From contig JAJEIA010000058.1 of NCBI GenBank assembly GCA_022823505.1, positions 29,770-93,769 of the forward strand: DNA of 64,000 nt, written 5' to 3'. A program made the translations under genes and the position numbers. Shown here piece by piece: positions 20,131 through 29,647 of the stretch. The notes below the pieces were generated by a model that was given only the letters and a program-made list of their open reading frames with translations, was not told the DNA's origin and searched no databases. Position 1 is the stretch's first letter, and every line of letters starts with the position of its first letter. This DNA is from Dehalococcoidia bacterium. Lineage in GTDB: Bacteria; Chloroflexota; Dehalococcoidia; Lucifugimonadales; UBA3495.

Positions 20131-21369
20131 TTGATATCCGATTGTAGATACCGGGTGGCACTGATCTCCTACCACACCTGTCCGCTGGCCGCGCCCGGGC
20201 AGGGGAAGGCGGGAGGAATGAACGTGCACGTGCGGGAGTTGGCGCGCGCCATGGGCAAGCTCGGCGTCAGCGTGGACGTGTTCACGCGGGATCACGATTA
20301 CGCGTGCGACGCTGACGCCGCCGAGGGCGGGGCGGTCAACTATGTTCATGTGCCGGCCGGGCCGCCCGATGCGCCGCTGGGCGAACTGCCCAACTACCTG
20401 GACGATTTCGTAGCCGGAATTGGGGCGTACCGGGAGCGCAACAACGTTCAATACCGGGCGATCCATTCCCACTATTGGCTGAGCGGCTGGGCCGGGTCGC
20501 GCGTCGCCGCAGCAACCGGGACGCCTCACCTGATCACCTTCCACACGCTGTCACGCATCAAGATGCAGTCGCGATCCGGAGAGCAGGAACCGCCGGTGCG
20601 GCAGGAGACCGAGGAACGGATCATCGCCGACGCCGATTGTGTCGTCGCGTTCAGCCCACACGAGCGGGACGCGATGGTGCGACTCTACGGAGCCGACCGA
20701 AATCGGGTGGAGCTGATACCGTGCGGCGTCGATTTGAGCCGGTTCCGACCCATTGGACGAGCGGCAGCGCGCCGTGAGCTGGGCCTGAACGGACACAAGG
20801 TCATGCTGTACGTGGGACGGATCGAGCCCCTGAAGGGCGCCGACCTGTTGCTGCACACGGCGGCGGCACTGGAAACGGAGGAGGGCGTGCAGGTGCTCGT
20901 GGTGGGTTCGGACGCCGACGGCAGCGGAGAAGTGGAGCGGTTACAGCGGTTGTCCGAGGATCTGGAGCTGGGCGACACCGTGGAATTCGTGGGCCGCGTA
21001 CCCCAGGAGCAGTTGGCGCTGTACTACTCCGCGGCGGACGTGTGCGTCGTGCCGTCGTTCTACGAGAGTTTTGGCCTGGCCGCACTGGAGAGCATGGCCT
21101 GCGGGACCCCGGTGGTAGCCTCTCGCGTCGGGGGCCTCTCGACAATCGTGCAGCACGGCAAGACCGGCTACCTGAAATCGTGGCGATGCCCGGAGGCGTT
21201 CGCCCAGTCGTTGGAAATGATCATGGCCAACGAAGACCTGCGGGACAGCATGGGTCGAGCCGCGCGGCACCGGGCCGAAACCCTGAGCTGGGAACAGGTG
21301 GCGGGGCGCCTCCTGGCGCTTTACGAACGCCTGGCATCCGATGGGGATGGCCCGGAGCAGGTTCGCTGA
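20131..21369 (+). CDS. Glycosyltransferase family 4, MshA-like
   Basis: KAGGMNVHVRELARAMG; AIHSHYWLSGWAG; ITFHTLSRIK; RLYGADRNRVELIPCGVD; SFYESFGLAALESMACGTPVVAS. Confidence 0.88.
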   Translation: MISDCRYRVALISYHTCPLAAPGQGKAGGMNVHVRELARAMGKLGVSVDVFTRDHDYACDADAAEGGAVNYVHVPAGPPDAPLGELPNYLDDFVAGIGAYRERNNVQYRAIHSHYWLSGWAGSRVAAATGTPHLITFHTLSRIKMQSRSGEQEPPVRQETEERIIADADCVVAFSPHERDAMVRLYGADRNRVELIPCGVDLSRFRPIGRAAARRELGLNGHKVMLYVGRIEPLKGADLLLHTAAALETEEGVQVLVVGSDADGSGEVERLQRLSEDLELGDTVEFVGRVPQEQLALYYSAADVCVVPSFYESFGLAALESMACGTPVVASRVGGLSTIVQHGKTGYLKSWRCPEAFAQSLEMIMANEDLRDSMGRAARHRAETLSWEQVAGRLLALYERLASDGDGPEQVR

Positions 21370-22223
21370 TGCAGCAGCCACCTCCCGGCCGGTTGACCCC
21401 GAACGACCTGGGGTTTCCGCATCTGACGGGCCCCGGCGGGCAGAACCCGCGGAGGCGGCGCCGGCCGTTGGCGTCCGCGCTACGCCACCTGGAGAGCCGG
21501 TTGGGCGCGGGTCTGCTGGTGTTCCTGCCGGTGCTGGTGACCTATTTCGTCTTCAACTTTTTCTACGACGTCCTGGCATCGCTGCTGGAGCCGTTCGTCC
21601 GTTGGCTGAACATCCCGAAGACGGGAGGGTTCGACTGGTCCGACCTGGTCGCCGTCGCCGCAGTGCTGGTGGTGATCTACGTCGTCGGATTGCTCATCGG
21701 ATGGGCGGTGGTCAAGTTCCTGATCAACCAGATCCACGACCTGATCGGCCGGATCCCGGTGGTGGGAGCGGTATACAAGACGACGCGGGTGGGCATCGAC
21801 TTCCTGTCGGACACGCAACAACAGGACTACCGAGGGGTGGTGTTGATCGAGTTCCCTCGCCTGGGGGTTTTGTCGATCGGGCTGATAACGTCGAACCTGG
21901 GCAAACTCGACGGCGTGGAGGACCACCTGTCCATATACGTACCCACCACACCGGTGCCATCGTCGGGGTACCTGGTGGTGGCCGCCGCCAGCAAGGTGAC
22001 GCCGACTGACATCACCGTTGACGAAGCCATGCGCATCATCATCTCGGGCGGCATCCTTGCCGGCGAGATCATCGCGGGCCGCGTGTCGCTCAACGGCGCG
22101 GAGCACCCTGAACCCGACCTGCACTGGCTGTGGGGTTGCGACGAAACGGCAAAGGCGATACAGGACGCGCCGCCGCCACGCGTGCAAGAATCTGCCCCGG
22201 TGGTGACCGGCATCCAGGATTAG
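21369..22223 (+). CDS. DUF502 family membrane protein
   Basis: LEPFVRWLNIPKTGGFDWSD, GRIPVVGAVYKTTR, two hydrophobic segments; TGATG overlap with the GT4 gene. Confidence 0.85.
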   Translation: MQQPPPGRLTPNDLGFPHLTGPGGQNPRRRRRPLASALRHLESRLGAGLLVFLPVLVTYFVFNFFYDVLASLLEPFVRWLNIPKTGGFDWSDLVAVAAVLVVIYVVGLLIGWAVVKFLINQIHDLIGRIPVVGAVYKTTRVGIDFLSDTQQQDYRGVVLIEFPRLGVLSIGLITSNLGKLDGVEDHLSIYVPTTPVPSSGYLVVAAASKVTPTDITVDEAMRIIISGGILAGEIIAGRVSLNGAEHPEPDLHWLWGCDETAKAIQDAPPPRVQESAPVVTGIQD

Positions 22224-22265
22224 CCGTACCCACGGTCGGAGGCCGGGACCCCCACCCGCAAACAT

Positions 22266-22290
22266 CTCCGGCGCTTTCTCAGCGCCGGAG
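22266..22290 (+). terminator. Perfect 9-bp hairpin between DUF502 and PIG-L genes
   Basis: CTCCGGCGC tttctca GCGCCGGAG; followed by TTCATT. Confidence 0.4.
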
Positions 22291-22313
22291 TTCATTCCGG
22301 AGGATCAAATTCC

Positions 22314-23045
22314 ATGGACTACACACCCGAACGCGCCCTGGTCGTAATTCCACATCCCGACGATGCGGAGGTGTGGGCCGGCGGCACCATCGCCCGCTGG
22401 GTGCGCGGGGGATCCGAGGTGCACTACGTGCTGTGCACCGACGGCAGCAAGGGCACGGACGATCCGGAAATCGACCCGCAGGAACTCGCGGCAACTCGCA
22501 GCCGAGAGCAACTGGCCGCCGCAGACATCCTGGGCATCAAGAACGTGGTGTTACTGGGCCGGACCGATGGCGAGCTTGAGGATACGTCGGACTTTCGGCG
22601 GGACCTGGTTCGACAGATCCGCGTGGTCAAACCGGACGTTGTGCTGACCACCGAGCCCTACCGCCGCAACATGCAGTGGCACCGGGACCACCGGATTGCG
22701 GGCCAGGTGACGCTGGACGCGGTATTTCCCTACGCCCGGGACCACCTGCACTTCGGAGAGCTGTTCGCAAACGAGGGCATAGAACCGCACAAAACTGCCG
22801 CGATCATGTTCTGGGGATCGGAAAACCCGAACACCTTCGTGGACATAGCCGCCGATTTCGACACCAAGATGGACGCGGTGATGGCGCACCGCACTCAGGC
22901 CCGCCAACGCACCAGGGAAGAGCTGGAGGGGTTCGTGCGGGCTCGGGCCAAAGAGGCGGCACAAACCGGCAACGAGTACCCGGACGAGGATTTCAGCGGT
23001 CTGACGCTGGCCGAAGCGTTCCGGCGGGTGACCTTCCGAACCTAG
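22314..23045 (+). CDS. PIG-L/LmbE family deacetylase
   Basis: ALVVIPHPDDAEVWAGGTIARWV; YVLCTDGSKGTDD; MQWHRDHRIAG. Confidence 0.92.
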   Translation: MDYTPERALVVIPHPDDAEVWAGGTIARWVRGGSEVHYVLCTDGSKGTDDPEIDPQELAATRSREQLAAADILGIKNVVLLGRTDGELEDTSDFRRDLVRQIRVVKPDVVLTTEPYRRNMQWHRDHRIAGQVTLDAVFPYARDHLHFGELFANEGIEPHKTAAIMFWGSENPNTFVDIAADFDTKMDAVMAHRTQARQRTREELEGFVRARAKEAAQTGNEYPDEDFSGLTLAEAFRRVTFRT

Positions 23046-23070
23046 ACCGCTGCCGGGCGACCCGTCCGAA

Positions 23071-24510
23071 CTAAACCGGCGCGCGCCGGGTGTGCCAGTC
23101 AGTCGCCTCCTGGTAGGCGTAGGCGGCCCTAAGGATTGTTTCCTCCGCGAAGGGGCCGCCGCCCAGTTGAACGCCGATGGGCAGGCCGTCCTCCGTGAAT
23201 CCGCCCGGGATCGACACGGCGGGCATCCCGGCCAATGGGTAGCAGCCGGTGTACGAGCGGCGGAAAAAGAACCGCTGGCGCACGTCGTCCGCCGACTCGA
23301 ACGGCGCGGTCAGAGCGTCGTGGCGGGGAGCGGGATACGGGGCGGTGGGGGAAACGAGGACGTCCACCCGTTGGAAGGCATCCTCGAACTGCCGCCGGAG
23401 CAGGACCCGGGCTTTCATGGCCCGGTTCTGAACCTTGGCCGGCACCAGGGCGGCGCTCTGGAGGCGCGTGCGAGAAGCCCGGTCCAGCAGCTCGGGCGAG
23501 CGCCGCATCAGGCCGTCGCGGGCGCCGGCTCCCTCCGTATCTGCGATGCCAACGAAGATCGCGCCGGCGATTTCCGTGAGCGGCAGGGAAACGTCGGTTA
23601 CCTCGGCGCCCAGGCCAGCGAGGGTTTCCAGGACGGCATCGGTGGCGCGACGCACGTCCGGGTGCATGTCGGGGGCGTCGCAGAGCTCGGTCATGCGGCC
23701 GATCTTCATACCACGGATGTCACCGTCAAGCATGGCGCGATAGTCGGGCACCGGGCGACGACTCGTGGTGGGATCCATGGGATCGTATCCGGCGACCGCG
23801 CCCAGGACCAGCGCGCAGTCCTCCACAGTCTTAGTCATGGGAGATGCGGCGTCCATGAACCAGCACATGGGCGTGATGCCGTAACGACTGATGCGGGTGA
23901 AGGTGGGCCGCAGACCAACGGCGTTGCAGTAGGACGCCGGACCGCGTCCGCTGCCGCCGGTGTCCTCGCCGACGGATGCCGCGCAGAGGTGCGCGGCCAG
24001 CGCGGCGCCCGACCCGCTGCTGGACTCGCCAGGGGTGTGCCCGTGACGCCAGGGGTTGTCGGGAGTGCCGTAGGGCGGGTCGGCGGTGCCGCCCATGGCC
24101 AGTTCGCTGAGGTTGAGCTTGCCCAGCAGGATCGCGCCGGCGGACTTTAGCCGGGTCACCACCGTTGCGTCCTCGGCGGGCACGTTATCGGAATAAGCGC
24201 GGGAGCCGTTGCTGGTGAGGATGCCCTCGGTGTTGAACTGGTCCTTGATGGCCATGGGCACGCCGAACAACGCACCGTGGATGGCCGATTCATCCCCGCG
24301 ACGGATCGCATCATCCACGTCGGCGGCCGCGCCCAACGCTTCCTCCCGGCTTACGGTGATGTAGGATTTGATGCCACCGTCGATGGCGTCGATGCGGCGG
24401 AGATAGGCGTTGACCGCATCGGTGGCGGTGAATTCGCCGTTGCGGATGGCAGCCGTGGTGGCCTCGGCGGAGAGAAAGACGATGTCGTCGCGATTGATGG
24501 AAGCGGTCAT
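23071..24510 (-). CDS. Amidase (GatA-like amidase signature family)
   Basis: FGVPMAIKDQFNTEG; GESSSGSGAALAA; GEDTGGSGRGPASYCNAVGLRPT; start taken as ATG 24510. Confidence 0.9.
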   Translation of the reverse strand: MTASINRDDIVFLSAEATTAAIRNGEFTATDAVNAYLRRIDAIDGGIKSYITVSREEALGAAADVDDAIRRGDESAIHGALFGVPMAIKDQFNTEGILTSNGSRAYSDNVPAEDATVVTRLKSAGAILLGKLNLSELAMGGTADPPYGTPDNPWRHGHTPGESSSGSGAALAAHLCAASVGEDTGGSGRGPASYCNAVGLRPTFTRISRYGITPMCWFMDAASPMTKTVEDCALVLGAVAGYDPMDPTTSRRPVPDYRAMLDGDIRGMKIGRMTELCDAPDMHPDVRRATDAVLETLAGLGAEVTDVSLPLTEIAGAIFVGIADTEGAGARDGLMRRSPELLDRASRTRLQSAALVPAKVQNRAMKARVLLRRQFEDAFQRVDVLVSPTAPYPAPRHDALTAPFESADDVRQRFFFRRSYTGCYPLAGMPAVSIPGGFTEDGLPIGVQLGGGPFAEETILRAAYAYQEATDWHTRRAPV

Positions 24511-24827
24511 TGAATAGCTCCGGCGGGTTTGCCAGTCTGGATCACGGCGTAGTGTTGGGCGATTATCTGGTGGAATGAAGAGGACACGTTGTGCCGGTCG
24601 AGGACGTCGACGCGGAATGGGAGGGTTGATTCCTGGAAGGCTTCGATCAATCGTCCAATTTTTTGGAAACCCAAAGACTCCGGGCCTATCACCGCCAGGT
24701 CCAAATCGGACCACGGCTTGGTCATACCGGTGACACGAAACCCGAAGGCCGGCACCTCGCATCCAGGGACGTATTGTTCCAGTATGCTCTTGATTTCGGC
24801 CAATTGATCCGATCGTACGTCAGTCAT
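24507..24827 (-). CDS. MNT-type nucleotidyltransferase (MntA-like antitoxin)
   Basis: VPAFGFRVTGMTKPWSDLDLAVIG; overlaps amidase start by ATGA. Confidence 0.75.
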   Translation of the reverse strand: MTDVRSDQLAEIKSILEQYVPGCEVPAFGFRVTGMTKPWSDLDLAVIGPESLGFQKIGRLIEAFQESTLPFRVDVLDRHNVSSSFHQIIAQHYAVIQTGKPAGAIQ

Positions 24828-25135
24828 TTCTGGCCTCGAGGGCCGACAGCAGGCGTCTAGCATCCTCTGGAAAACCGGGGATTGCGGCATAGACTGCGTC
24901 GGCCGCGGTTTGTCTGTGGGTGTGGGACGTATCATTCCGTGCCAAGTGGTAATCCATCCAGCGATCAACGTCGTCAATGAGGCGATTCTCTGCGCCCGGC
25001 CGAAACAGCTCGCGCCCGGTGACGCCATCGGCCGGGTTAGGGTTGACGTTAAGTGCCCAGCAGCGCTTGAAAGACGTCGAGCACCTGTTCGAGGCTGATG
25101 ATCGCATGTTGCAGGTTTTCCAGGTCAACCGGCAT
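24820..25135 (-). pseudogene. HEPN-like (nucleotidyltransferase substrate-binding) toxin remnant, frameshifted
   Basis: ATG 25135 frame MPVDLENLQHAIISLEQVLDVFQALLGT stops at 25049; shifted frame gives ADGVTGRELFRPGAENRLIDDVDRWMDYHLARNDTSHTHRQTAADAVYAAIPGFPEDARRLLSALEARND with Rx4H motif RNDTSH. Confidence 0.65.
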
Positions 25136-25170
25136 GGAGGCTCACAGCAGACGCATCCCAGTGCCCGGGT

Positions 25171-25365
25171 TCAGCCGGCGTCCGCATCGGGGAAGATGGT
25201 AACCGGCTCGATACCTTCCAGGTCCAGGTCGCGGAGGCGGTCGAGTTCCTGCATCAGGCTGGCGAAGCGGTTGGCCACCTCGGGTAGGTCCGGATCGTCG
25301 ATGGTTATGCCGACAAGGTGCGCCATTTTGCGGACCTGTTCGGGGCTGAGGTCGGGGTCGGGCAT
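25171..25365 (-). CDS. GatC-like small protein
   Basis: LSPEQVRKMAHLVGITIDDPDLPEVANRFASLMQELDRLRDLDLEGIEPV. Confidence 0.75.
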   Translation of the reverse strand: MPDPDLSPEQVRKMAHLVGITIDDPDLPEVANRFASLMQELDRLRDLDLEGIEPVTIFPDADAG

Positions 25366-25375
25366 AGTGTATCTC

Positions 25376-25597
25376 CTACCGCTTCAATTCCACGTACCGC
25401 GCCAGATTGCGACCCTTGTTTATTTCCGTTCCGTAAGAACGGGGAATTCCAGCAGTCGCAACGACGGATGCAGGGGAAAACCGAGACAATTCGGCAGCAT
25501 ACTTTATGCCGAAAAGGTGTAAGTGCAAGACCTGCTCGTTTTTGGGAGCGGTGTCGTACATTTTGCGTAGTTCGTTGGCTAAATCCTGGATAGTCAT
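25376..25597 (-). CDS. Small HTH-like hypothetical protein (73 aa)
   Basis: MTIQDLANELRKMYDTAPKNEQVLHLHLFGIKYAAELSRFSPASVVATAGIPRSYGTEINKGRNLARYVELKR. Confidence 0.6.
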   Translation of the reverse strand: MTIQDLANELRKMYDTAPKNEQVLHLHLFGIKYAAELSRFSPASVVATAGIPRSYGTEINKGRNLARYVELKR

Positions 25598-25632
25598 TAA
25601 CACATCCCATCCACACCGTGCGTTGAAATGAA

Positions 25633-27702
25633 TCACAGCCAGCGCTGGAACCAATCGAGCATGCGCTGCAGGTATTCCTGTCGGAGGGCGACGTGCCCGG
25701 TGCGGAGGAACCCGTGGCCGCAGCCGGGGAAACGGACCATCTCCACTTCTTTGTCCAGCCGCTTCAGGACCTGGAAGTATTGCTCGCTCTGGCCGATGGG
25801 ACACCGGGCGTCGGATTCGCCGTGGAGCAGCAGCACGGGGGTGTTCACCTGCGGCGCCAACTTGATGGGTGACCGCTGGAGCAAGCGGTAAGCGAGGGTG
25901 TCGACGCCCTGGGCCAATTCGCTGGCCAGGGGGCGGCTGATCGACATGCCGCCGGCGAGGCGGACGGCCCACTGCGTCTCGCCGAAGCTGGTGGCGATGT
26001 CGGAGGTGCCGTACATCGTCCACAGGTCGATACAGGGAGCGCCGGCCACCGCCGCGCGGAACCGGTCGCTCTGGCCGATCATCCAGGCGGTCATGTAACC
26101 GCCGTAGCTGTAGCCGTGCACACCCAGCCGGTCGGTGTCCACGTAGTCCCGCTGGCAGACCAGGTCCACGGCGGCCATGAGATCGTGGTAGTCGTCGCCG
26201 CCCCAGTCACCCAGAACCGCGTTGACGAATTCCTCGCCGTAGGTGCACGAGCCACGGGGGTTCACTGCCAGCGTCAAATAGCCGGCGCCGGCCAGTACCT
26301 GGTGCCACGGCACGAACGAGTCGTAGAACGCGCCGTTGGGTCCCCCATGGATTTCGAGGACTAACGGGTAGCGCTGGGCCGGATCAAACCCGGGCGGATG
26401 GTACAGGCGGCACTCGATGTCCCAGTCCTCGCGCTCCAGGAGGAACTTTTCCATAGGAGCGGGGGAGTGGCGGGCCAGCCAATCGTCATTGTGGGCGGTA
26501 AGCCGGCGTCGGACCGATTTGGCCGATCCGGGGGCGCGTTCCACCAGGTAGGCATCGGACGGGCTGGCCGGGGCGGAACCGGTGACGACCAGGCGACAGG
26601 CCGCGTTGTCCATCGCGACGCCCGACAACAGTTCCCCGCCATTGGTGATAGCTGACGGGATGCCGCCTTCGTCCGGGCCCACCGGGATCTCGTAGAGTCT
26701 GGTTTCCCCCTGGGCGTCGCCGAGGAAGACGATGCGTTCACCGCCATCGTCGTCCGCCAGCCACCTCAATTCGAGAGGGGGATAGATGCCGGGGTAGCCG
26801 AGGCAAGGCCGCAGGCTATCGCCGGTCAATTGCCGGGGCGGACGGCCCGGCTCCAACACGTACAGATACGCCTGCCACAACACCATCAGGCCGTCGCCGG
26901 TTCCGCCGGCGGCCAGCAGCCGGCGACCGTCGGGCGACCACGAGACGGCGGCGACATCGGTGAGACCCTGCGACCACAGTTCGGGTTCGGCAGGGTCTTC
27001 GCCCGGCTCGATCGCCTCGGGCACGTCCAGTACGTAGACCTCGTTGGTGGCGGTGACGTCCCGGTCGGCAGTGCGGCCGGATATGAAAGCGATGCGACTG
27101 CCGTCCGGCGACCATGCGGGCGCCATGTCGTCCCAATCGCCGGAGGTGAGTTGGGTGGATTTCCCACCGGATGCATCCACGAGGAAGAGGTGAAAGTGGC
27201 GATCACCGCGCCAACCGATGGCGTCGTGCCGGTAGCGGATGCGGTGGACCTCGCGGGCAGCCGGCACGTCGGGGTCGGTGAGCTTGCCAGCCGGATCCAC
27301 ATCGGAGACGACGGACAGACGAGCGGAGTCGGGCGACCAGGCGAACTCGCGGACGCCTCCCGGCAGGTCGGTGAGTTGGGCGGCTTCGCCGCCGCCGGCC
27401 GGCATGGTCCAGATCTGGCGCGTCGGTTCGGCGCCGTTGGAGCCGGGTCGCAGAAACGCCAGGGTCGCGCCGTCGGGCGAGAAACGGGGGTGGCCGTCGT
27501 TGTTGCCCTGGGTGAACGGGCGAGGTTTCCCGCCGCCGGCGACGTCGTCCAGACCAACCTGGTAGATGCGCGCCCGCGGCTCGGAGGTGTCCGGATCAAT
27601 CCAGGAGAGCACATAGGCGCACCGACCGCCATCGGGGGACACGGTGGGGTCGGCGACGGAGTTGAGGTGGCGGAAGAGGTCTGGGCCAATGGGCTCGGTC
27701 AT
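25633..27702 (-). CDS. S9 family prolyl oligopeptidase/acylaminoacyl-peptidase
   Basis: N-terminal WSPDG beta-propeller repeats; GVHGYSYGGYMTAWM nucleophile; VLLLHGESDARCPIGQSEQ; HGFLRTG. Confidence 0.93.
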   Translation of the reverse strand: MTEPIGPDLFRHLNSVADPTVSPDGGRCAYVLSWIDPDTSEPRARIYQVGLDDVAGGGKPRPFTQGNNDGHPRFSPDGATLAFLRPGSNGAEPTRQIWTMPAGGGEAAQLTDLPGGVREFAWSPDSARLSVVSDVDPAGKLTDPDVPAAREVHRIRYRHDAIGWRGDRHFHLFLVDASGGKSTQLTSGDWDDMAPAWSPDGSRIAFISGRTADRDVTATNEVYVLDVPEAIEPGEDPAEPELWSQGLTDVAAVSWSPDGRRLLAAGGTGDGLMVLWQAYLYVLEPGRPPRQLTGDSLRPCLGYPGIYPPLELRWLADDDGGERIVFLGDAQGETRLYEIPVGPDEGGIPSAITNGGELLSGVAMDNAACRLVVTGSAPASPSDAYLVERAPGSAKSVRRRLTAHNDDWLARHSPAPMEKFLLEREDWDIECRLYHPPGFDPAQRYPLVLEIHGGPNGAFYDSFVPWHQVLAGAGYLTLAVNPRGSCTYGEEFVNAVLGDWGGDDYHDLMAAVDLVCQRDYVDTDRLGVHGYSYGGYMTAWMIGQSDRFRAAVAGAPCIDLWTMYGTSDIATSFGETQWAVRLAGGMSISRPLASELAQGVDTLAYRLLQRSPIKLAPQVNTPVLLLHGESDARCPIGQSEQYFQVLKRLDKEVEMVRFPGCGHGFLRTGHVALRQEYLQRMLDWFQRWL

Positions 27703-27935
27703 GGGCGGGAATGCTCTACAAAGGCGTCTGGCGTGCGGGCATTGGACTGAGCGTATTCTACCGCATCGCCGGCGGCAAACCGGCGTGCAGGGCCAACCGC
27801 GGCACACGGGATACATCGATCCAGATGGCCGGCCTATGGAATGATGCCATTCGGAGCGGCATTCATGCAGTAAAGCGGCGCACCCATTATGCTAGAATTG
27901 AGCACCGTTCAGCCATCGCATTATGGAGGGTTACC

Positions 27936-29621
27936 GTGCCCGAGCGCATCTTGATAGGTGTCGCCTGGCCCTACGCCAACGGCCCACTGCACATGGGACA
28001 CATTGCCGGCTGCTATCTAGCCGCGGATATTTTCGCCCGCTATCACCGCATGAAGGGGAACGATGTGCTGATGGTGTCGGGCTCGGACGCCCACGGCACC
28101 CCGATAACGATCCGCGCCGACCAGGAAGGCGTGGAACCGCAGGAGGTGCTGGAGCGCTACCACGCGCAGTTTCTGGACACCTGGGAGCGTCTGGGGATTT
28201 CCTTCGACCTGTTCACGTCGACGCACACCGCGAACCACCAGGAGGTGGTGCAGGACTTTTTCCTGCGCCTGAAGGAACAGGGGTACATCTACCCCGATAC
28301 GATGCTGCTGGCCCACTGCGCCGGCTGCGATCGTTTCCTGCCCGACCGCTACGTGGAGGGAACCTGTCCGCACTGCAGCAACGGGCGGGCGCGCGGCGAC
28401 CAGTGCGACAGCTGCGGGCACACGCTGGACCCCATCGATCTGGTGAACCCGTACTGCAGCATCTGCGGAGACACGCCGGAGTTCCGTGATTCGGAGCACT
28501 TCTTCCTGAAACTGTCCGCCTTCCAGGAACCGCTACTGGAATGGGTCAACCGGCAGGAACACTGGCGGCCCAACGTGGCGAACGGCACCCGGAGTTTCCT
28601 GCAGGGCGGGCTGAAAGACCGGGCGATCACACGCGACCTGACCTGGGGAGTGCCGCTGCCGCTGGACGGCTACGAGGAAAAACGTATCTACGTGTGGTTC
28701 GAGGCGGTGATCGGCTATCTTTCGGCGGCGGTGGAATGGGCTTCGCGGAACGGGAACGCCGACGGATGGCAGGACTACTGGAAGGATGACAACACCCGCA
28801 CGTATTACTTCATCGGCAAGGACAACATACCGTTCCACAGCATCATCTGGCCGGCCATGCTGATGGGGTACGGCGGCCTGAACCTGCCCTACGACGTGCC
28901 GGCCAACGAGTTCCTGAGCCTCGAAGGGCTGAAATTCTCCACCAGCCAGAACTGGGCGGTGTGGGTGCCGGACTACCTGGACCGGTACGATCCCGACCCG
29001 CTGCGCTACCTTTTGTCCATCAACATGCCGGAGAGCGGGGACACGGACTTCACCTGGAGCGAGTTCGTTCGTCGCAACAACGACGAGTTGGTAGCGACCT
29101 ACGGCAACCTGGTGAACCGGGTGCTGCGGTTCACGTACCGCAACTTCGACGGCCAGGTACCTTTGGACCCGTCGGCTCCCGAGGACATGGAGCTCCGGCT
29201 GCTGGGCACGGCTCGGGAGACGATGACAGCGGTTGACGACAGCCTGGCGCACACACGCTTTCGCGCCGGCATCAACCAGGCCTTCGGGCTGGCGCAGGAG
29301 TGCAACCGGTATCTCGACGCCAGAGCGCCGTGGCAGGCGATCAAGGAAGACCGGGCGCACGCTGCACGCTCACTGGGCACCACCATACAGGTGCTGAACT
29401 GCCTGAAGGTCATGCTGGCGCCGTATCTGCCGTTCACCAGCCAGAAGCTGCACGGGTTCCTGGGATTTGACGGCGACGTGACCGACGAGCCGTGGGATTT
29501 CGACGCGCTGACGGAGGCCATCAAGCCCGGAGGGATGCTGCGCAACCCGTCGAACCTGTACACCAAGCTGGATGACGCTGTGGCGGAGCAGGAAGCCGGC
29601 CAGCTGGGCGTGTCCGCCTGA
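27936..29621 (+). CDS. metG: Methionyl-tRNA synthetase
   Basis: VAWPYANGPLHMGHIAGCYLAADIFARYHR; zinc cysteines CAGC/CPHC/CDSC/CSIC; KFSTSQNWAVWVPDYLDRYDPDPLRYLLS. Confidence 0.95.
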   Translation: MPERILIGVAWPYANGPLHMGHIAGCYLAADIFARYHRMKGNDVLMVSGSDAHGTPITIRADQEGVEPQEVLERYHAQFLDTWERLGISFDLFTSTHTANHQEVVQDFFLRLKEQGYIYPDTMLLAHCAGCDRFLPDRYVEGTCPHCSNGRARGDQCDSCGHTLDPIDLVNPYCSICGDTPEFRDSEHFFLKLSAFQEPLLEWVNRQEHWRPNVANGTRSFLQGGLKDRAITRDLTWGVPLPLDGYEEKRIYVWFEAVIGYLSAAVEWASRNGNADGWQDYWKDDNTRTYYFIGKDNIPFHSIIWPAMLMGYGGLNLPYDVPANEFLSLEGLKFSTSQNWAVWVPDYLDRYDPDPLRYLLSINMPESGDTDFTWSEFVRRNNDELVATYGNLVNRVLRFTYRNFDGQVPLDPSAPEDMELRLLGTARETMTAVDDSLAHTRFRAGINQAFGLAQECNRYLDARAPWQAIKEDRAHAARSLGTTIQVLNCLKVMLAPYLPFTSQKLHGFLGFDGDVTDEPWDFDALTEAIKPGGMLRNPSNLYTKLDDAVAEQEAGQLGVSA

Positions 29622-29647
29622 CGCCGCCGGTTCCGGAGCGATCCACC

